A stretch of 64,000 nucleotides of DNA. Origin: Amycolatopsis sp. QT-25. GTDB taxonomy: Bacteria > Actinomycetota > Actinomycetes > Mycobacteriales > Pseudonocardiaceae. The position numbers and the translations under genes are program-made. The stretch is from positions 1,674,001 through 1,738,000 of the forward strand of contig NZ_CP120210.1 of NCBI RefSeq assembly GCF_029369745.1, in the 5' to 3' direction. Shown piece after piece: positions 9,065 to 18,710 of the stretch (positions are counted from its first letter, which is position 1; each line of letters opens with the position of its first letter). The notes under the pieces were generated by a model. The model searched no databases. It was given only the letters and a program-made list of their open reading frames with translations, and was not told the origin of the DNA.

Positions 9065-10228
9065 GTGATTCTCGCGAGAAAGAAATCCGTGGCCGAGGCA
9101 CTCCGGGAAACGCTGGAGAGCCGGGGGCGCCGTGTGGGCGTGCTCGTCGAGGCGCTCGTGCGCGTCGACAAGTCCGGCGATGCCGCTGAAATCGCGGCGG
9201 CCTTCGAGATGATCACTGAAACACCGGCGCTCATCGCGACTCTCGACGGGTACTGGCGATACGAGCGAGCTCTGGATGACGTCGCCCTGTCCCTCAGGGT
9301 CGGCAAGGCAGGACCGCTGACGACTGCGATCGCGGCCTCGCACCACAACGGCCGGATCCGGGAGCCGGCGGTCACGAGACTGCTGGCGAAACCGCGTCCG
9401 GAGATACTTCCGTTCCTGCTGTTGCGCATGACGGACTGGGCCACGCCGGTCAGCGACGTCGCCCGCACGGGTGTCCTCCGGCTGCTGCACGATGATCCGT
9501 CGACCTACCTGCGGGCGGCTGCCGAGACCATGCTGCACCTGGGACGCCGCCGCCGCGGCGGCTTCGGCGTGCGACAGCTGTACGCGGCCGCTTACGACGC
9601 CCCCGTGGAGGTGCTCGAGCAGTTGATGTGCTCGGAGAACTTCGCGGTGCGGAGGTTCGCGTTCGAGGTCCGAACTCGGCGTAGCGACTTCGAATTCGAC
9701 GAGCTGATCCGGCTTGCCTTGACGAATTCCGACAAGAGCATCCGCGTACGAGCCGGTGAGGCCGTCGCTCGTGAGGCTGTTTGGACCGGTCGTGTGGACG
9801 TCCTGCGCAAGCTGGCCGCGTGCCACCACAGCGAGGTACGGATCAGCGCACTGACCGGGCTCGCGCGCCTCGGTCACTTCGCGGAGATCGTCGATCTGCT
9901 GGACGACCGTTCCAGCCTGATCCGGGCACTGGCACGGGACGCCGCCCGGCGTACGGGCGTCGATGCTGTCTCTTGGTACCGGACCGCTGTTTCCGGTGCG
10001 AACCCTTCCCTGGGAGCCATCGCGGGGCTTGCGGAGTCGGGGCGGGCAGAGGACGGACAGCCGCTGCACCCGTTGCTGAGGCACCCTGTGGCCAGGATAC
10101 GGGCGCAAGCCGTTGGGGCACTTCGGATCCTGGATGCTGTTCCGGTCGGTTCGGTGAGGTCGATGGTCGAGGACCCTTCGCGACGGGTGGTCAGGGCGGC
10201 TTTGAAGGCGTTGGCGTCACGGGTCTGA
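9065..10228 (+). CDS. HEAT-repeat-like protein of unknown function
   Basis: I place the start at GTG 9065 because GGAGAGG lies about eight bases upstream; the open frame further upstream is antisense to the M28 peptidase gene. The 387-residue product is a run of paired helices with recurrent patterns such as DKSIRVRAGEAVAREAV, HSEVRISALTGLARLG and HPVARIRAQAVGALRIL. These are typical of HEAT/PBS-lyase-type repeats, which usually serve as protein-binding scaffolds. No catalytic motif or signal peptide is seen. It is transcribed divergently from the peptidase gene, with only 85 bases between the starts. Confidence 0.72.
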   Translation: MILARKKSVAEALRETLESRGRRVGVLVEALVRVDKSGDAAEIAAAFEMITETPALIATLDGYWRYERALDDVALSLRVGKAGPLTTAIAASHHNGRIREPAVTRLLAKPRPEILPFLLLRMTDWATPVSDVARTGVLRLLHDDPSTYLRAAAETMLHLGRRRRGGFGVRQLYAAAYDAPVEVLEQLMCSENFAVRRFAFEVRTRRSDFEFDELIRLALTNSDKSIRVRAGEAVAREAVWTGRVDVLRKLAACHHSEVRISALTGLARLGHFAEIVDLLDDRSSLIRALARDAARRTGVDAVSWYRTAVSGANPSLGAIAGLAESGRAEDGQPLHPLLRHPVARIRAQAVGALRILDAVPVGSVRSMVEDPSRRVVRAALKALASRV

Positions 10229-10281
10229 TGTTTCTGCCGTCGGCGCCGGTGTAGGGCCTTCGCGGCCATCCGTTTCCGTGC

Positions 10282-11490
10282 TCAGACTTCGGGTTCATCG
10301 TCGTCCTCGGGGCCTGTGCGTGGTTCGTGGAACGGCTCTGGCCCTGTCTCGTAGGTATGGCCGCTCGGCGTGGTGATGATCATGCCGCCGTCACCGGTGG
10401 GCACGGCCGACCACCCGGGTTCCTCCCGAAGCAGGTTGTGGCCTTTGCAGTGACTGTGGCAGTTGTGCTGGTCGGTCTTGCCGTCGCGAGCCCACGAGAT
10501 GATGTGGTCGATCTCCGAGAATTCGGCAGGCCGGTGACAGCCTGGTTGCGTGCACTCGCGATCCCGTGCCTTGATCAACCGTGCCAAGGACGCCGGTGAC
10601 CGGTATTTGTCGGCACCGGCTTCGAGCAATTGACCTGTGGCGGAGTCGGTGATCAGCCGCGACCAGGTCGATTCGGGATCAGAGGCGATCTCGCGGACCA
10701 GCCAATCGGGAATGGGCCCGTATCCGGCGAGTGTCGCTGGGTCGTCGCGCGCGCCGGCGAGGGTCAGAAAATCGACATAGACATGGATGTGCGCACGCGG
10801 CTTGCCATGTCCGTCCTCGGCCAGCAGGCGTTCGGCGAAGACATCGGCGCGATGCTGGTCGAGGGTCCGGGATTTGTCCTCGTTCCGCCGGGCTCGCGCG
10901 GCTCGGCTCAGTGAGGCGTAAAGGGAACTGGCGACTTCCGTGGGGAGATGGCCGGCGAGCGTGGACATGGTCTCGCCGTGGTGGTCCAACGAGATATGCC
11001 GTAACGCGCGTTTCTTGGCGGCTCGTTCGCGATAGCCGTCGGGATCGAACTTCTGCACGGCGTGACTCACCGAGCGCCGGATCGCGCCGGGATCACGGTC
11101 GGCGAGACGATCGGTCAGCCAGGCGTCGACCTGCGCCGCGACTTCGTCCGACACGTCCCTCGTCAGCTGCACGACCTTGGAAGCCTTGTGCAGGTCGATA
11201 TCGCCCCGCTCCAACGCCACCAGCGTGTTCGGCAGGCGAGCGACGAGAGCGCAGGAAGTCTCGACGAGCAGGAACGCGTGATTGCGGGTGACCGAGAAGC
11301 GCAAGGCGACCTCCTCGGTCACAGATCTTCGTGATCCACCGCGAGCGGCGAAATCGGCTAACGCTCGCACCTGACGTCCCTGTGTCCGGCGAAGTGAGAG
11401 CTCTTCGTCGAACGCGGTGTCAAGAAAGCGAGCGGCTTTCGGGTTATACGGGAGAGTAGTGGTCATACCCACGATGATAGTCGAACTCAC
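10282..11490 (-). CDS. DUF222 / HNH endonuclease domain protein (13E12-repeat type)
   Basis: The 402-residue protein has the DUF222 region (about 25-270) and a C-terminal HNH motif: RDRECTQPGCHRPAEFSEIDHI with the two zinc-type cysteines, then DQHNCHSHCKGHNLLR. Such proteins occur in many copies in actinomycete genomes and are related to the mycobacterial 13E12 repeat family. Nuclease activity is predicted from the intact HNH. An alternative start is ATG 11466 (MTTTLPYNP). Local GC is slightly lower than around it, which would fit a mobile or recently acquired gene. Confidence 0.8.
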   Translation of the reverse strand: MSSTIIVGMTTTLPYNPKAARFLDTAFDEELSLRRTQGRQVRALADFAARGGSRRSVTEEVALRFSVTRNHAFLLVETSCALVARLPNTLVALERGDIDLHKASKVVQLTRDVSDEVAAQVDAWLTDRLADRDPGAIRRSVSHAVQKFDPDGYRERAAKKRALRHISLDHHGETMSTLAGHLPTEVASSLYASLSRAARARRNEDKSRTLDQHRADVFAERLLAEDGHGKPRAHIHVYVDFLTLAGARDDPATLAGYGPIPDWLVREIASDPESTWSRLITDSATGQLLEAGADKYRSPASLARLIKARDRECTQPGCHRPAEFSEIDHIISWARDGKTDQHNCHSHCKGHNLLREEPGWSAVPTGDGGMIITTPSGHTYETGPEPFHEPRTGPEDDDEPEV

Positions 11491-11939
11491 GTTCGAATTC
11501 GATCGAATCAGTAATCGAACTTACGCGGAAAGTGAACGGTCCTGTCACGCCTATCGAGCATGACCGCCAGGCCGGCTTGCCCGCTTGACGGGGTGAGTGA
11601 GCGAGGGCTACCCGAGACCGCTGGAAGACCGCGAAGTGCTGGGGCGCGGGTGCTGAGCGAAGACAAGTGCGGCTGCGGGGCCGGCTCGACGGCTATGACG
11701 GCTATGCCGGGTCACGACCGCTCTCCCGGATCGAGCTTTCCTCGGTGTTGACCGGTATACGGCCACCGCCATGGACGTGTTCGAGTCACTCACCCGGTTG
11801 CGTCACCGGCTGGAACCCCGTGGCTGGAACCCGGTGGCTGGAACCCGGTGGCCGGGCGATCGCCGTTCATAGGGCTCGCCGCGACATCTATCCGAGCGGG
11901 ATGTCCAGGGATGTCGGCGGAGATATGCGGAGAGCGGCT
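11491..11939. other. Intergenic stretch with a three-copy 14-bp repeat
   Basis: No convincing gene. Positions 11808-11849 hold three near-identical 14-bp units (GGCTGGAACCCSGT). The only short frame across them is a 33-codon one from ATG 11771 with no ribosome site. An AT-richer patch at about 11480-11530 probably carries the promoter of the HNH gene. Confidence 0.5.
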
Positions 11940-14291
11940 TCAGCTCTCGCCCGCCGCAAGCAACTCCCGCAACATGGCCAGCAGCTCCCGCCGGTCCCCG
12001 GCCCCGAGTTTTCCCCGGATCCGGGCCATGTGGTGCTCCACGGTCTTCCCCGAAATGAACAGTTTGCCGCCGGCCTGTTTGTACGTCAGCCCGTCGACGA
12101 CCAGCCGCGCGACCTCCAGTTCGCGGTCGCTCAACGCGCTCAGCCCGGTGGCCGCGACGGGTTCCGGAGCGCGTCCTTGGAACTGGCGGGCCGCTTCGAG
12201 CAGCTGGACCATCGCTTTGCGATCCGAGGTCCGGATCGCGGCTTGCCCGGCCAAGCGGGAGGCGTCCCAGCAGAGGCCGAGCTCGTGCAGTTCCGAGGAG
12301 GCCGCGGTGATCTCTTCGGGATCGAAGGTGCCGGTCAAGACCGCGAGCCAGCCGGCCGCGGCGGCGGCGAGGGCGGCCGGATAGCGTCCGCAGGACGCGA
12401 AACCGTGCAGGGCGGCCAGATGTTCCGCGGCCGAGGAGTGGTCCTCGACGGTGATGGCGGCGTGCAGTTCGTGCCAGCGTAAAGTGGCCGTCCACAGTGG
12501 AGGGTTGCCGAGCGCGTCGAGCACGGTGTGCGCCCGCTCGAGCTGCCCGGCCAGTCTGGCGCTCGCGCCGCCCCGTGCGGCCGCGATCGCGAGTTCTCCC
12601 AGCGGAAGCAACGAATACAGATCCGGCTGCTGTCGCATCGAAGCCTGATACGCCCGGTCCCAAGACCGTTGCAGGCCGGGAAGATCGCTCGCCCGCCGCG
12701 CCAGGCCCAATTGCAGGGTGGCGGCGAAAAGCTCGTCGCGCGCTTCGAGACCGTCCGGTGGCATCAAGGCTTCGGCGGCCGTCTTGAGGTCGCCCGCGGT
12801 CATCGCGACCCAGCCGAGCAACAGCCGGTGGCGTTTCGCGAGCAGGTCGCCGCCGATCCGGCCGCTCACCGCGCGGCTCAACACCGATTCGGCCAGCGCG
12901 AGTTCACCGGAATGCAGACCCACCAACGCCGCGAGGGCCGCCGGGCTGTCCGGAAGCGGCGCCGGAGCCCCCGCCGATTCCAGCATCGAAGCCGCGCCCA
13001 GCAGGGCCGACAGGGTATCGGCGCCGCAACCGGACACCGAACCGGTGATCGCGCGTGCCATTCGTGAAGCGGCGCCCGCGAACAGGGTCGGGACTTCGGG
13101 AGTTTCGAGCACGCCGCGGGCGGCTTCGAGTTTTCCGGTGCCCAGCAACGCGATCGCGGCGAACGCCTTCGACCCGGCCCGGCCGGACCATTGGTACAGC
13201 TCCGCGCTGTGCGCCAGTTCGCCGCGATGCGCCAGCACTGTCGCGGCCACTTCGGCACCCGCAGCCCTGGCGTCCGTGTCCGAGGTGCTGCCGAGCATTC
13301 CGTCACCGAGCCGGAGCGCGGTGTCGAGATCCCCGGCCAGCGCCGCGGCGTGCGCCCAGCCGACGGTGAGCGCCGCGCCGCGCCCACCGGCCTCGGACGC
13401 GGCTTCGTAGAACCGCGCCGCGAGTTTCGTGTCGTCGGGCATCGCCTCACGCGCGGCCGCCTCGAAGGCCGCCGCCGCGCTCGCGCCGGAACTTCCCGTG
13501 CCCAGCAGGGATCGGGCGAGGTCCAGCACCGGGAGTCCGTCACGCAACTGGAGTTCCACCAGCCGCTGCAGCACCGTCAGCCGTCGCCCGGGCGACCCCC
13601 AGGCGCGGATGGCTTCGGCGGCGATCGGCAGCAGCACGTCGTCCTCGCCGAGGAGACCGGTCGCCCTGGCGCTGTCGAAGACTTCGGGCAGCTCTTCGCG
13701 ATCACGGTTGAGCAAGGCCGCCAGGAGATCGAGATTCCGGCCCGCGCCCGCCTCGGCCGCGATCAGGAACCGGTGGACGTCGTCGTCCAGCTGCTCCAGC
13801 TCACCGCGGAAGTCCGCGAGCCTGCCGGTGACCGCCCGCACCACCAGCCCCGGCACGCCACCGGTCCTGGCATGGACGTCCTCCGCCGTGGCCGGGTCAC
13901 CGCCGGCGTGCTCGACGAGCCGCCGGACGTCGTCGACGCCGAACGCGCCCAAGGTCACCGCTCTGCCGAAGGAATCGGCAAGGGCGCGCAAGGCGGTGGT
14001 GCGCGCGGCGGGCCGGAAAGCCAGGACCACGGGCGCCGTCGTCTCCTCCGCGAGTGCCTTGATCTTCGCGATCTCGTCGGTACCGAGCTGGTCGGCGTCG
14101 TCGACCAGCACCGCCTCGACTCCGGCGCTGTCGTAGTGGCGTCCGAGCAGGCCGAGCAAATGGGTCTTCCCGTGCCCGCCGGGGGCGACGACGGTGACCC
14201 GCACCGGAAGTGCCGGGGCGGCGATCACCTCGTCGAGCAGGCGCCGGGCTCCCGGATGGATGATGCCGGGCTTGTCGAGCAGTGCGTTCAA
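11940..14291 (-). CDS. MalT/LuxR-type signal-transduction ATPase regulator, IniR-like
   Basis: This large regulator has an N-terminal P-loop ATPase with Walker A APGGHGKTH and Walker B AVLVDDAD, a long helical TPR-like middle, and a C-terminal LuxR helix-turn-helix (LSDRELEVARLVVDGLTYKQ through GKTVEHHMARIRGKL). In mycobacteria a regulator of this build (IniR) lies next to and controls iniBAC, and the same arrangement is seen here. I chose TTG 14291, whose TTGA overlaps the stop of the Hsp70-like gene by four bases with GAAGG just upstream; GTG 14339 would add 16 residues. Transcription is coupled to the Hsp70-like gene. The inducer is unknown. Confidence 0.8.
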   Translation of the reverse strand: MNALLDKPGIIHPGARRLLDEVIAAPALPVRVTVVAPGGHGKTHLLGLLGRHYDSAGVEAVLVDDADQLGTDEIAKIKALAEETTAPVVLAFRPAARTTALRALADSFGRAVTLGAFGVDDVRRLVEHAGGDPATAEDVHARTGGVPGLVVRAVTGRLADFRGELEQLDDDVHRFLIAAEAGAGRNLDLLAALLNRDREELPEVFDSARATGLLGEDDVLLPIAAEAIRAWGSPGRRLTVLQRLVELQLRDGLPVLDLARSLLGTGSSGASAAAAFEAAAREAMPDDTKLAARFYEAASEAGGRGAALTVGWAHAAALAGDLDTALRLGDGMLGSTSDTDARAAGAEVAATVLAHRGELAHSAELYQWSGRAGSKAFAAIALLGTGKLEAARGVLETPEVPTLFAGAASRMARAITGSVSGCGADTLSALLGAASMLESAGAPAPLPDSPAALAALVGLHSGELALAESVLSRAVSGRIGGDLLAKRHRLLLGWVAMTAGDLKTAAEALMPPDGLEARDELFAATLQLGLARRASDLPGLQRSWDRAYQASMRQQPDLYSLLPLGELAIAAARGGASARLAGQLERAHTVLDALGNPPLWTATLRWHELHAAITVEDHSSAAEHLAALHGFASCGRYPAALAAAAAGWLAVLTGTFDPEEITAASSELHELGLCWDASRLAGQAAIRTSDRKAMVQLLEAARQFQGRAPEPVAATGLSALSDRELEVARLVVDGLTYKQAGGKLFISGKTVEHHMARIRGKLGAGDRRELLAMLRELLAAGES

Positions 14292-15430
14292 CAGCGACCT
14301 TCGGGGGAGGAAGTCACGCCGGGGGTGGCCGGCGCGCACGAACTCGAAGTGGTGGGAGGGGCTTCGGGACCCTTGTCCGCGGTGGCTTCTCGGGTGGTCA
14401 AGGTGAGCAACAGCGTGGTCGCGGCCAGCACCACCACCGCGGCACCGGCGACGAGAGGCTTGCGCCGCCTGAGCAGTTTCGCCGCCCCGGTGCGTTCTGG
14501 CAGGGGGAACGGGGTGATGTCGACGGGTGGCCGTTCGGGCCGCTCGGTGAGTTCTCCGGGCACGTCGACCCGGGGAAGAAGGGTGGTTTCGATGGTCGCG
14601 ACGGCATTCGGCACCGGGCTGCCGGGTCGAGGAAGGTCACGCCGGGCGGCGATGTTGGCCGCGCCGGTCGCCACCGTCAGCACCGGATCGCTCGACGCGA
14701 AGACAGGGCACGGTGTCCGGCCGAGAACCGGTGGGGCGTCGCCGCAGAGCACGATGCCCGCCAGCGCCCGCGGCGGGATCCCGGCGCCGTGCGCGAGTTC
14801 GAAGACCTTGCCGACGGCCTCGCCGGGCTCGACGCCTTCCACCGTTTCGACCGGCTGCCAGCCGTTGACGCCTGCCGAGGCGATCGTCACCAGCGCGCCG
14901 TCGGGCCCGAATTCGCAGACACCGGCGGTGACCTCGCCCTGGGGGGCGAGATACGCGTGCAGTGCGGCGATGGGCGCGGCGACCAGCGCGGCACCGGGAA
15001 AGCCGGCTTCGGTCAGGGCCCGGCGCAGCAGCTCCCGGCGGAAGGAACCCCAGCCGACGGGGTGCGTGAGCACGATGTGCCGCGGCTTCTCACCGAAACG
15101 TTCGGCCGCTTGATCCACCGCGGCGTCCACCAGGACCGCGCTGAGGGATTCGGCCGGGAACCGCTCGCCGTCCACGATCACCGGGACGTCGTCACCGACC
15201 CGTTCGTGGAACCCGGTCAGCAGCCGAGCGGGCGCGGACCGGCCCGCTTCGACGGCGGCGTCGCCGGTGAGCAGGTAGCCGTCGTCGTCGAGGAACACCG
15301 CGGACGCCGCCGCCGGGCCGTGCGCGCCGAGCCACGACGGCTCGGGCGCGCCCCAGCCGTCGCCGGTGTTCACGCAGGTGACGGCGGTGGTGCGGGTCGA
15401 GGCGATATCGATGCCGAGGACGTAAGGCAA
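14288..15430 (-). CDS. Hsp70-like ATPase-fold protein with C-terminal membrane helix
   Basis: The start is TTG 15430 because a strong GGAGG lies seven bases upstream; this gives 380 residues beginning LPYVLGIDIASTRTTAV, the phosphate-1 loop of the Hsp70/actin fold. The middle carries GEKPRHIVLTHPVGWGSF and the ADENOSINE-type loop GIVLCGDAPPV. After about residue 310 come a Pro-rich linker, a membrane helix (KPLVAGAAVVVLAATTLLLT) and a short extracytoplasmic tail with one cysteine near the end. The canonical Hsp70 substrate domain is missing. It precedes the regulator gene and is divergent from the iniB-like gene, so a sensor or chaperone role in the ini response is plausible. Confidence 0.75.
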   Translation of the reverse strand: MPYVLGIDIASTRTTAVTCVNTGDGWGAPEPSWLGAHGPAAASAVFLDDDGYLLTGDAAVEAGRSAPARLLTGFHERVGDDVPVIVDGERFPAESLSAVLVDAAVDQAAERFGEKPRHIVLTHPVGWGSFRRELLRRALTEAGFPGAALVAAPIAALHAYLAPQGEVTAGVCEFGPDGALVTIASAGVNGWQPVETVEGVEPGEAVGKVFELAHGAGIPPRALAGIVLCGDAPPVLGRTPCPVFASSDPVLTVATGAANIAARRDLPRPGSPVPNAVATIETTLLPRVDVPGELTERPERPPVDITPFPLPERTGAAKLLRRRKPLVAGAAVVVLAATTLLLTLTTREATADKGPEAPPTTSSSCAPATPGVTSSPEGRC

Positions 15431-15723
15431 CGAGCATCCTCCTTCGCTGGGCCAGCCCCTAGGGACCACGTAGGGCCACTCACCCGAACGGCTTGACCCG
15501 TCTGGGTGAGACTTGGCATTAAACCCAACCGTATGCGTCTCGGTTAAGCCCCTAACGCCCTAACGATGTCATACCGATCCCCTATCGGCTGAGTGAGTGA
15601 CGACCGGGAGTGATCCCCGATGTGCGCGGTGGCACCGGCTCGCTAACTTCGGTGAAGCGTTCAGCCGTGCCTTTCGGCCGCTGTGCCCCCTCCATCGACC
15701 TAGACCTTCAGGAGAGTCCTTTC
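15431..15723. promoter_or_regulatory. Divergent control region of the ini-type locus
   Basis: This 293-base gap separates the minus-strand Hsp70-like/regulator genes from iniB-like on the plus strand. AACCG and CGGTT (15527-15545) form an inverted pair around an 11-base spacer, and CTAACGCCCTAACG is a short direct repeat. GGTTAAG at 15542-15548 recurs at 16899-16905 just before the iniA-like start. I cannot fix -35/-10 boxes. Confidence 0.4.
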
Positions 15724-16800
15724 ATGGGTTCCGTCCAGACCCTGCACGACTTCACGCTGAACCTGCTGAACGACACCGCCGCCCGCGCGGCGTTCGCCAA
15801 CGACCCGCAGCAGGTGCTGGCCGACGCCGGCCTCGGTGACATCAACGCCGCCGACGTGCACGAGGTCGTCCCGCTGGTCCTCGACTTCGTTCCGGTCGAA
15901 ACCGCCACCGACCTCGGCGGAACCACCGCGGCCACCGTCGACGGCCTGGCCGGCTTCGGCGGCATCACCAGCGTCGTCAACGGCACCGACGGCGAGTGCG
16001 CCGATGGTGTCCAGGGGGCGATCGACCAGCTCACCGCGCTGACCGCCGGCCTGCCGGTGGCCATTCCCGGTGCGGGCACGCTGCCGGGCCTGCCCGAGGC
16101 CGGTCTCCCGGCCGTTCCGGGGCTGCCGGAGCTCGGCGGCCTTCCCGCCGTCCCGGGTCTGCCGGCCGTCTCCGACGTGACCGACGTGTCGAACGCCGCC
16201 GCCGGCGTGACCGCCCTCGCGCAGAACACCGTCGGCAGCTTCGGCCTGACCGGCGACCTTTCCCAGGGCCTCGACGCCGTCTCCGTCGGTCAGGCCGGTG
16301 GCCTCGCCAACGGCGCCGTCGAAACCTCGACCGGCCTGGTCGGCGACGTCTCGGTCGTGGACGCCGTTCCGGTCGTCGGCTCGGTTCCGGTCGTCGGTGA
16401 CCTGAACAGCGACCTGCCCCGCGTCGACGGTGTCACGGGCGGTACGTCGGACTTCTCGTCGACGGTGGGCGACCTGACCAGCGTCATCGGCCAGGTCGGC
16501 GTCGCGGACGTCACCACCAAGGTGCACGACATCGCGGGCAAGGCGCACGACATCGGCAACGGCATCGGTAACGGCATCGGCAACGTCAACGTCAATGCCA
16601 TCGGCAACGTCGCGAACGACGTGACCGACAACGTCGCGACCGACGTCACCGACAACGTCGTGAACGAGGTCGCGAACCACGCGGGCGTCAACGACGTGCA
16701 CGACGTCGTCTCCGGGGTGGCCAACAACATCGGCCACGTGGGCGACATCAACCTCGGTGCCGGCGACATCGGTTCGGGCAACGACATCCACCTCGGCTGA
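15724..16800 (+). CDS. iniB: IniB-like protein (IniB N-terminal domain, repetitive C-terminus)
   Basis: Start ATG 15724 is set by AGGAGA ten bases upstream. The 358-residue protein begins with an IniB-type domain (LHDFTLNLLNDTAARAAFAN, then DPQQVLADAGLGDINAADVH). After residue about 80 it becomes low complexity: Pro/Gly/Leu repeats (LPGLPEAGLPAVPGLPELGG), Val/Asp/Gly stretches, then Asn/Gly/Ile/Val repeats (NGIGNGIGNVNVNAIGNV). It lacks a classical signal peptide. In mycobacteria iniB is the first gene of an operon induced by cell-wall stress. A terminator-like hairpin follows, then the iniA-like gene. The symbol is given by family and context, not demonstrated function. Confidence 0.82.
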   Translation: MGSVQTLHDFTLNLLNDTAARAAFANDPQQVLADAGLGDINAADVHEVVPLVLDFVPVETATDLGGTTAATVDGLAGFGGITSVVNGTDGECADGVQGAIDQLTALTAGLPVAIPGAGTLPGLPEAGLPAVPGLPELGGLPAVPGLPAVSDVTDVSNAAAGVTALAQNTVGSFGLTGDLSQGLDAVSVGQAGGLANGAVETSTGLVGDVSVVDAVPVVGSVPVVGDLNSDLPRVDGVTGGTSDFSSTVGDLTSVIGQVGVADVTTKVHDIAGKAHDIGNGIGNGIGNVNVNAIGNVANDVTDNVATDVTDNVVNEVANHAGVNDVHDVVSGVANNIGHVGDINLGAGDIGSGNDIHLG

Positions 16801-16828
16801 CCTGAATATTTTTCAGCTCTGTGTCAGG

Positions 16829-16856
16829 GCCCCGCGACCGCACCAGGTCGCGGGGC
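16829..16856 (+). terminator. Hairpin after iniB-like gene
   Basis: An 11-bp perfect stem (GCCCCGCGACC / GGTCGCGGGGC) with a six-base loop is followed by TTTC. It lies 28 bases after the iniB-like stop, so it probably attenuates read-through into the iniA-like gene and would give unequal protein ratios. Confidence 0.75.
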
Positions 16857-16921
16857 TTTCACGCCCGTGTTGGCCGATGCCACATTGATTCCGTGCTTGG
16901 TTAAGGGAACACTGCATCCCC

Positions 16922-18688
16922 GTGACAGCCCCCGCCTGGCTCGACGTGCTCAACGAGACCTTGGACGCCTGTGCCGCCCACGGTCGCGCCGACCTGGCCG
17001 AACGCCTCCGGCGCAGACGTGACCACCGCGCACCGGGCACCCGGATCGCGGTGGTCGGTTTTCCCAAGCAGGGCAAGGGTTACCTGCTCAACGCGCTGCT
17101 GAACGCGCCGGTCTGCGCGGTCGGGGACGCGAGTACGCCCGCCGTGCCCACGGAGATCGGTTACGCCGCCGACCCCGCCGCCACGCTGGTCGGGCACGGC
17201 AGGGAAAGCGTGCCGGTCGGGACGCTCGCCAAGGAACTCGAGGTGCGGCCGCCCGGGTCGCTGCGCCGGGTCGAAGTCGGCCTGCCGCGCGAACTGCTCG
17301 GCACGGGACTGGTGCTGGTGGACACCCCGGCGATAGGGGATCCCCGATCGCCGCGCACGGCGGCCACCCTCGACGTCCTCGCCGACGCGCACGCGGTGAT
17401 CCTCGTCTCCGACGCGACGCAGGAACTCCAGCCCGCCGAACTGGCGCTGGCCAGGCATATCCGGACCTGGTGTCCCGCGCTGGTGCTGGCATTGACCAAG
17501 ATCGACGTGAGCCCGGACTGGCGGGAACTCGCCGCCCGCAACCGCGCCGCGCTCTCCGAGACCGGTGTCGTCGCCGACGTCTTTCCCGTGTCCGCGACGG
17601 TGCGCCAGGCCGCCGCGAAAGCCGGTGACGCCGCCCTCAACGGACGGTCCGGTTTCCCGGAACTGCTGAACTGGGTGGGGGAACAGGCCGCGCGCCCGAT
17701 CGAACGCACCCGCGCGCTCGCGGCCGCGGTGAGTGTGCGGGCGGCCGCGGTCGAGCTCGTCGAGACGTTGCAAGCGCGGCTCGACGCCGTCTCGCAGGAC
17801 AACGGGACCGACCAGGTCGCCCTGCTGCAGCAGGCCCAACGGCGCACCGAGGAACTGCGGCGGCGGAACGTGCGCTGGCAGAACCTGTTGTCGGACGAGA
17901 TCACCGACCTGATCTCCGACGCCGAATACGATCTGCGCGAGCGGACCAGGGTGATCGTGCGCCATGTCGACCGCACCTTCGACGAAGGCGATCCGGTGCA
18001 GATCTGGCCGGATTTCCGAACCTGGCTGGAAGAGAGCCTCGCTGAAGCCGTCGAGACGAACTACAACTGGGTGTCCGACCGGGCGACGTGGATCGCGCAC
18101 GCGGTCGCCGCGGGTTTCGGGCCACGCTACGGCCAGGCCCCGGAACTGCCGCTGACCGGGTCGGGAGTGGACTCGATCCCCGAGGTCGGCGCCCCGAAGA
18201 TCGAGCGGTTCAAGATCGGGCAGAAACTCTTCACCGGCTTGCGTGGCTCTTACGGTGGCGTGCTGATGTTCGGCCTGGTCACCAGTCTCGCCGGGCTGCC
18301 GCTGATCAACCCGGTGTCCCTCGGCGCCGGTGTCGCGTTCGCGACCAAAAGCGTGCGCGACGAAGGCGGGATGCGGTTGCAGCGACGTCAGGCGCTGGCG
18401 AAGGCGGCGGCGCAGCGCCATGTCGACGACGTGTTCATCCGGTTCAGCAAGGAGATCAAGGACGAGGTCCGCCAGGTCCAGCGGCGCCTGCGCGACCATT
18501 TCGCCGCGCTGTCCGACGAACTCGCGGAAGAGCTGACCCGTCAACGGGAACTGATCATCGCCGGCTCCGCCGAGCGGGATCGGCGCGCCCAGCGGGTCAA
18601 GAAGGAGATCGACCGGCTGGCCGCCCTGCACCGGAAGGCGGGGACGCTCGGCAGTGGCACCGGGCCGCGCCGGGAGCTCTCCGCGTGA
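16922..18688 (+). CDS. iniA: Dynamin-like GTPase, IniA-type, with altered P-loop
   Basis: This 588-residue protein has the dynamin layout: G domain about 40-230, a long helical region, a hydrophobic hairpin (about 430-475: GVLMFGLVTSLAGLPLINPV), and a helical C-terminus. G1 reads GFPKQGKG (46-53), with Gly where Ser/Thr normally binds magnesium. G3 reads DTPA (134-137) instead of DxxG. G4 TKID is intact. IniA of mycobacteria is a membrane-remodelling dynamin-like protein linked to cell-wall stress. GTG 16922 follows AAGGGA by about 12 bases. The iniC-like gene follows after an unusual repeat leader. Confidence 0.82.
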   Translation: MTAPAWLDVLNETLDACAAHGRADLAERLRRRRDHRAPGTRIAVVGFPKQGKGYLLNALLNAPVCAVGDASTPAVPTEIGYAADPAATLVGHGRESVPVGTLAKELEVRPPGSLRRVEVGLPRELLGTGLVLVDTPAIGDPRSPRTAATLDVLADAHAVILVSDATQELQPAELALARHIRTWCPALVLALTKIDVSPDWRELAARNRAALSETGVVADVFPVSATVRQAAAKAGDAALNGRSGFPELLNWVGEQAARPIERTRALAAAVSVRAAAVELVETLQARLDAVSQDNGTDQVALLQQAQRRTEELRRRNVRWQNLLSDEITDLISDAEYDLRERTRVIVRHVDRTFDEGDPVQIWPDFRTWLEESLAEAVETNYNWVSDRATWIAHAVAAGFGPRYGQAPELPLTGSGVDSIPEVGAPKIERFKIGQKLFTGLRGSYGGVLMFGLVTSLAGLPLINPVSLGAGVAFATKSVRDEGGMRLQRRQALAKAAAQRHVDDVFIRFSKEIKDEVRQVQRRLRDHFAALSDELAEELTRQRELIIAGSAERDRRAQRVKKEIDRLAALHRKAGTLGSGTGPRRELSA

Positions 18689-18710
18689 CCCCCCGCCGAC
18701 GTACTCCTTT

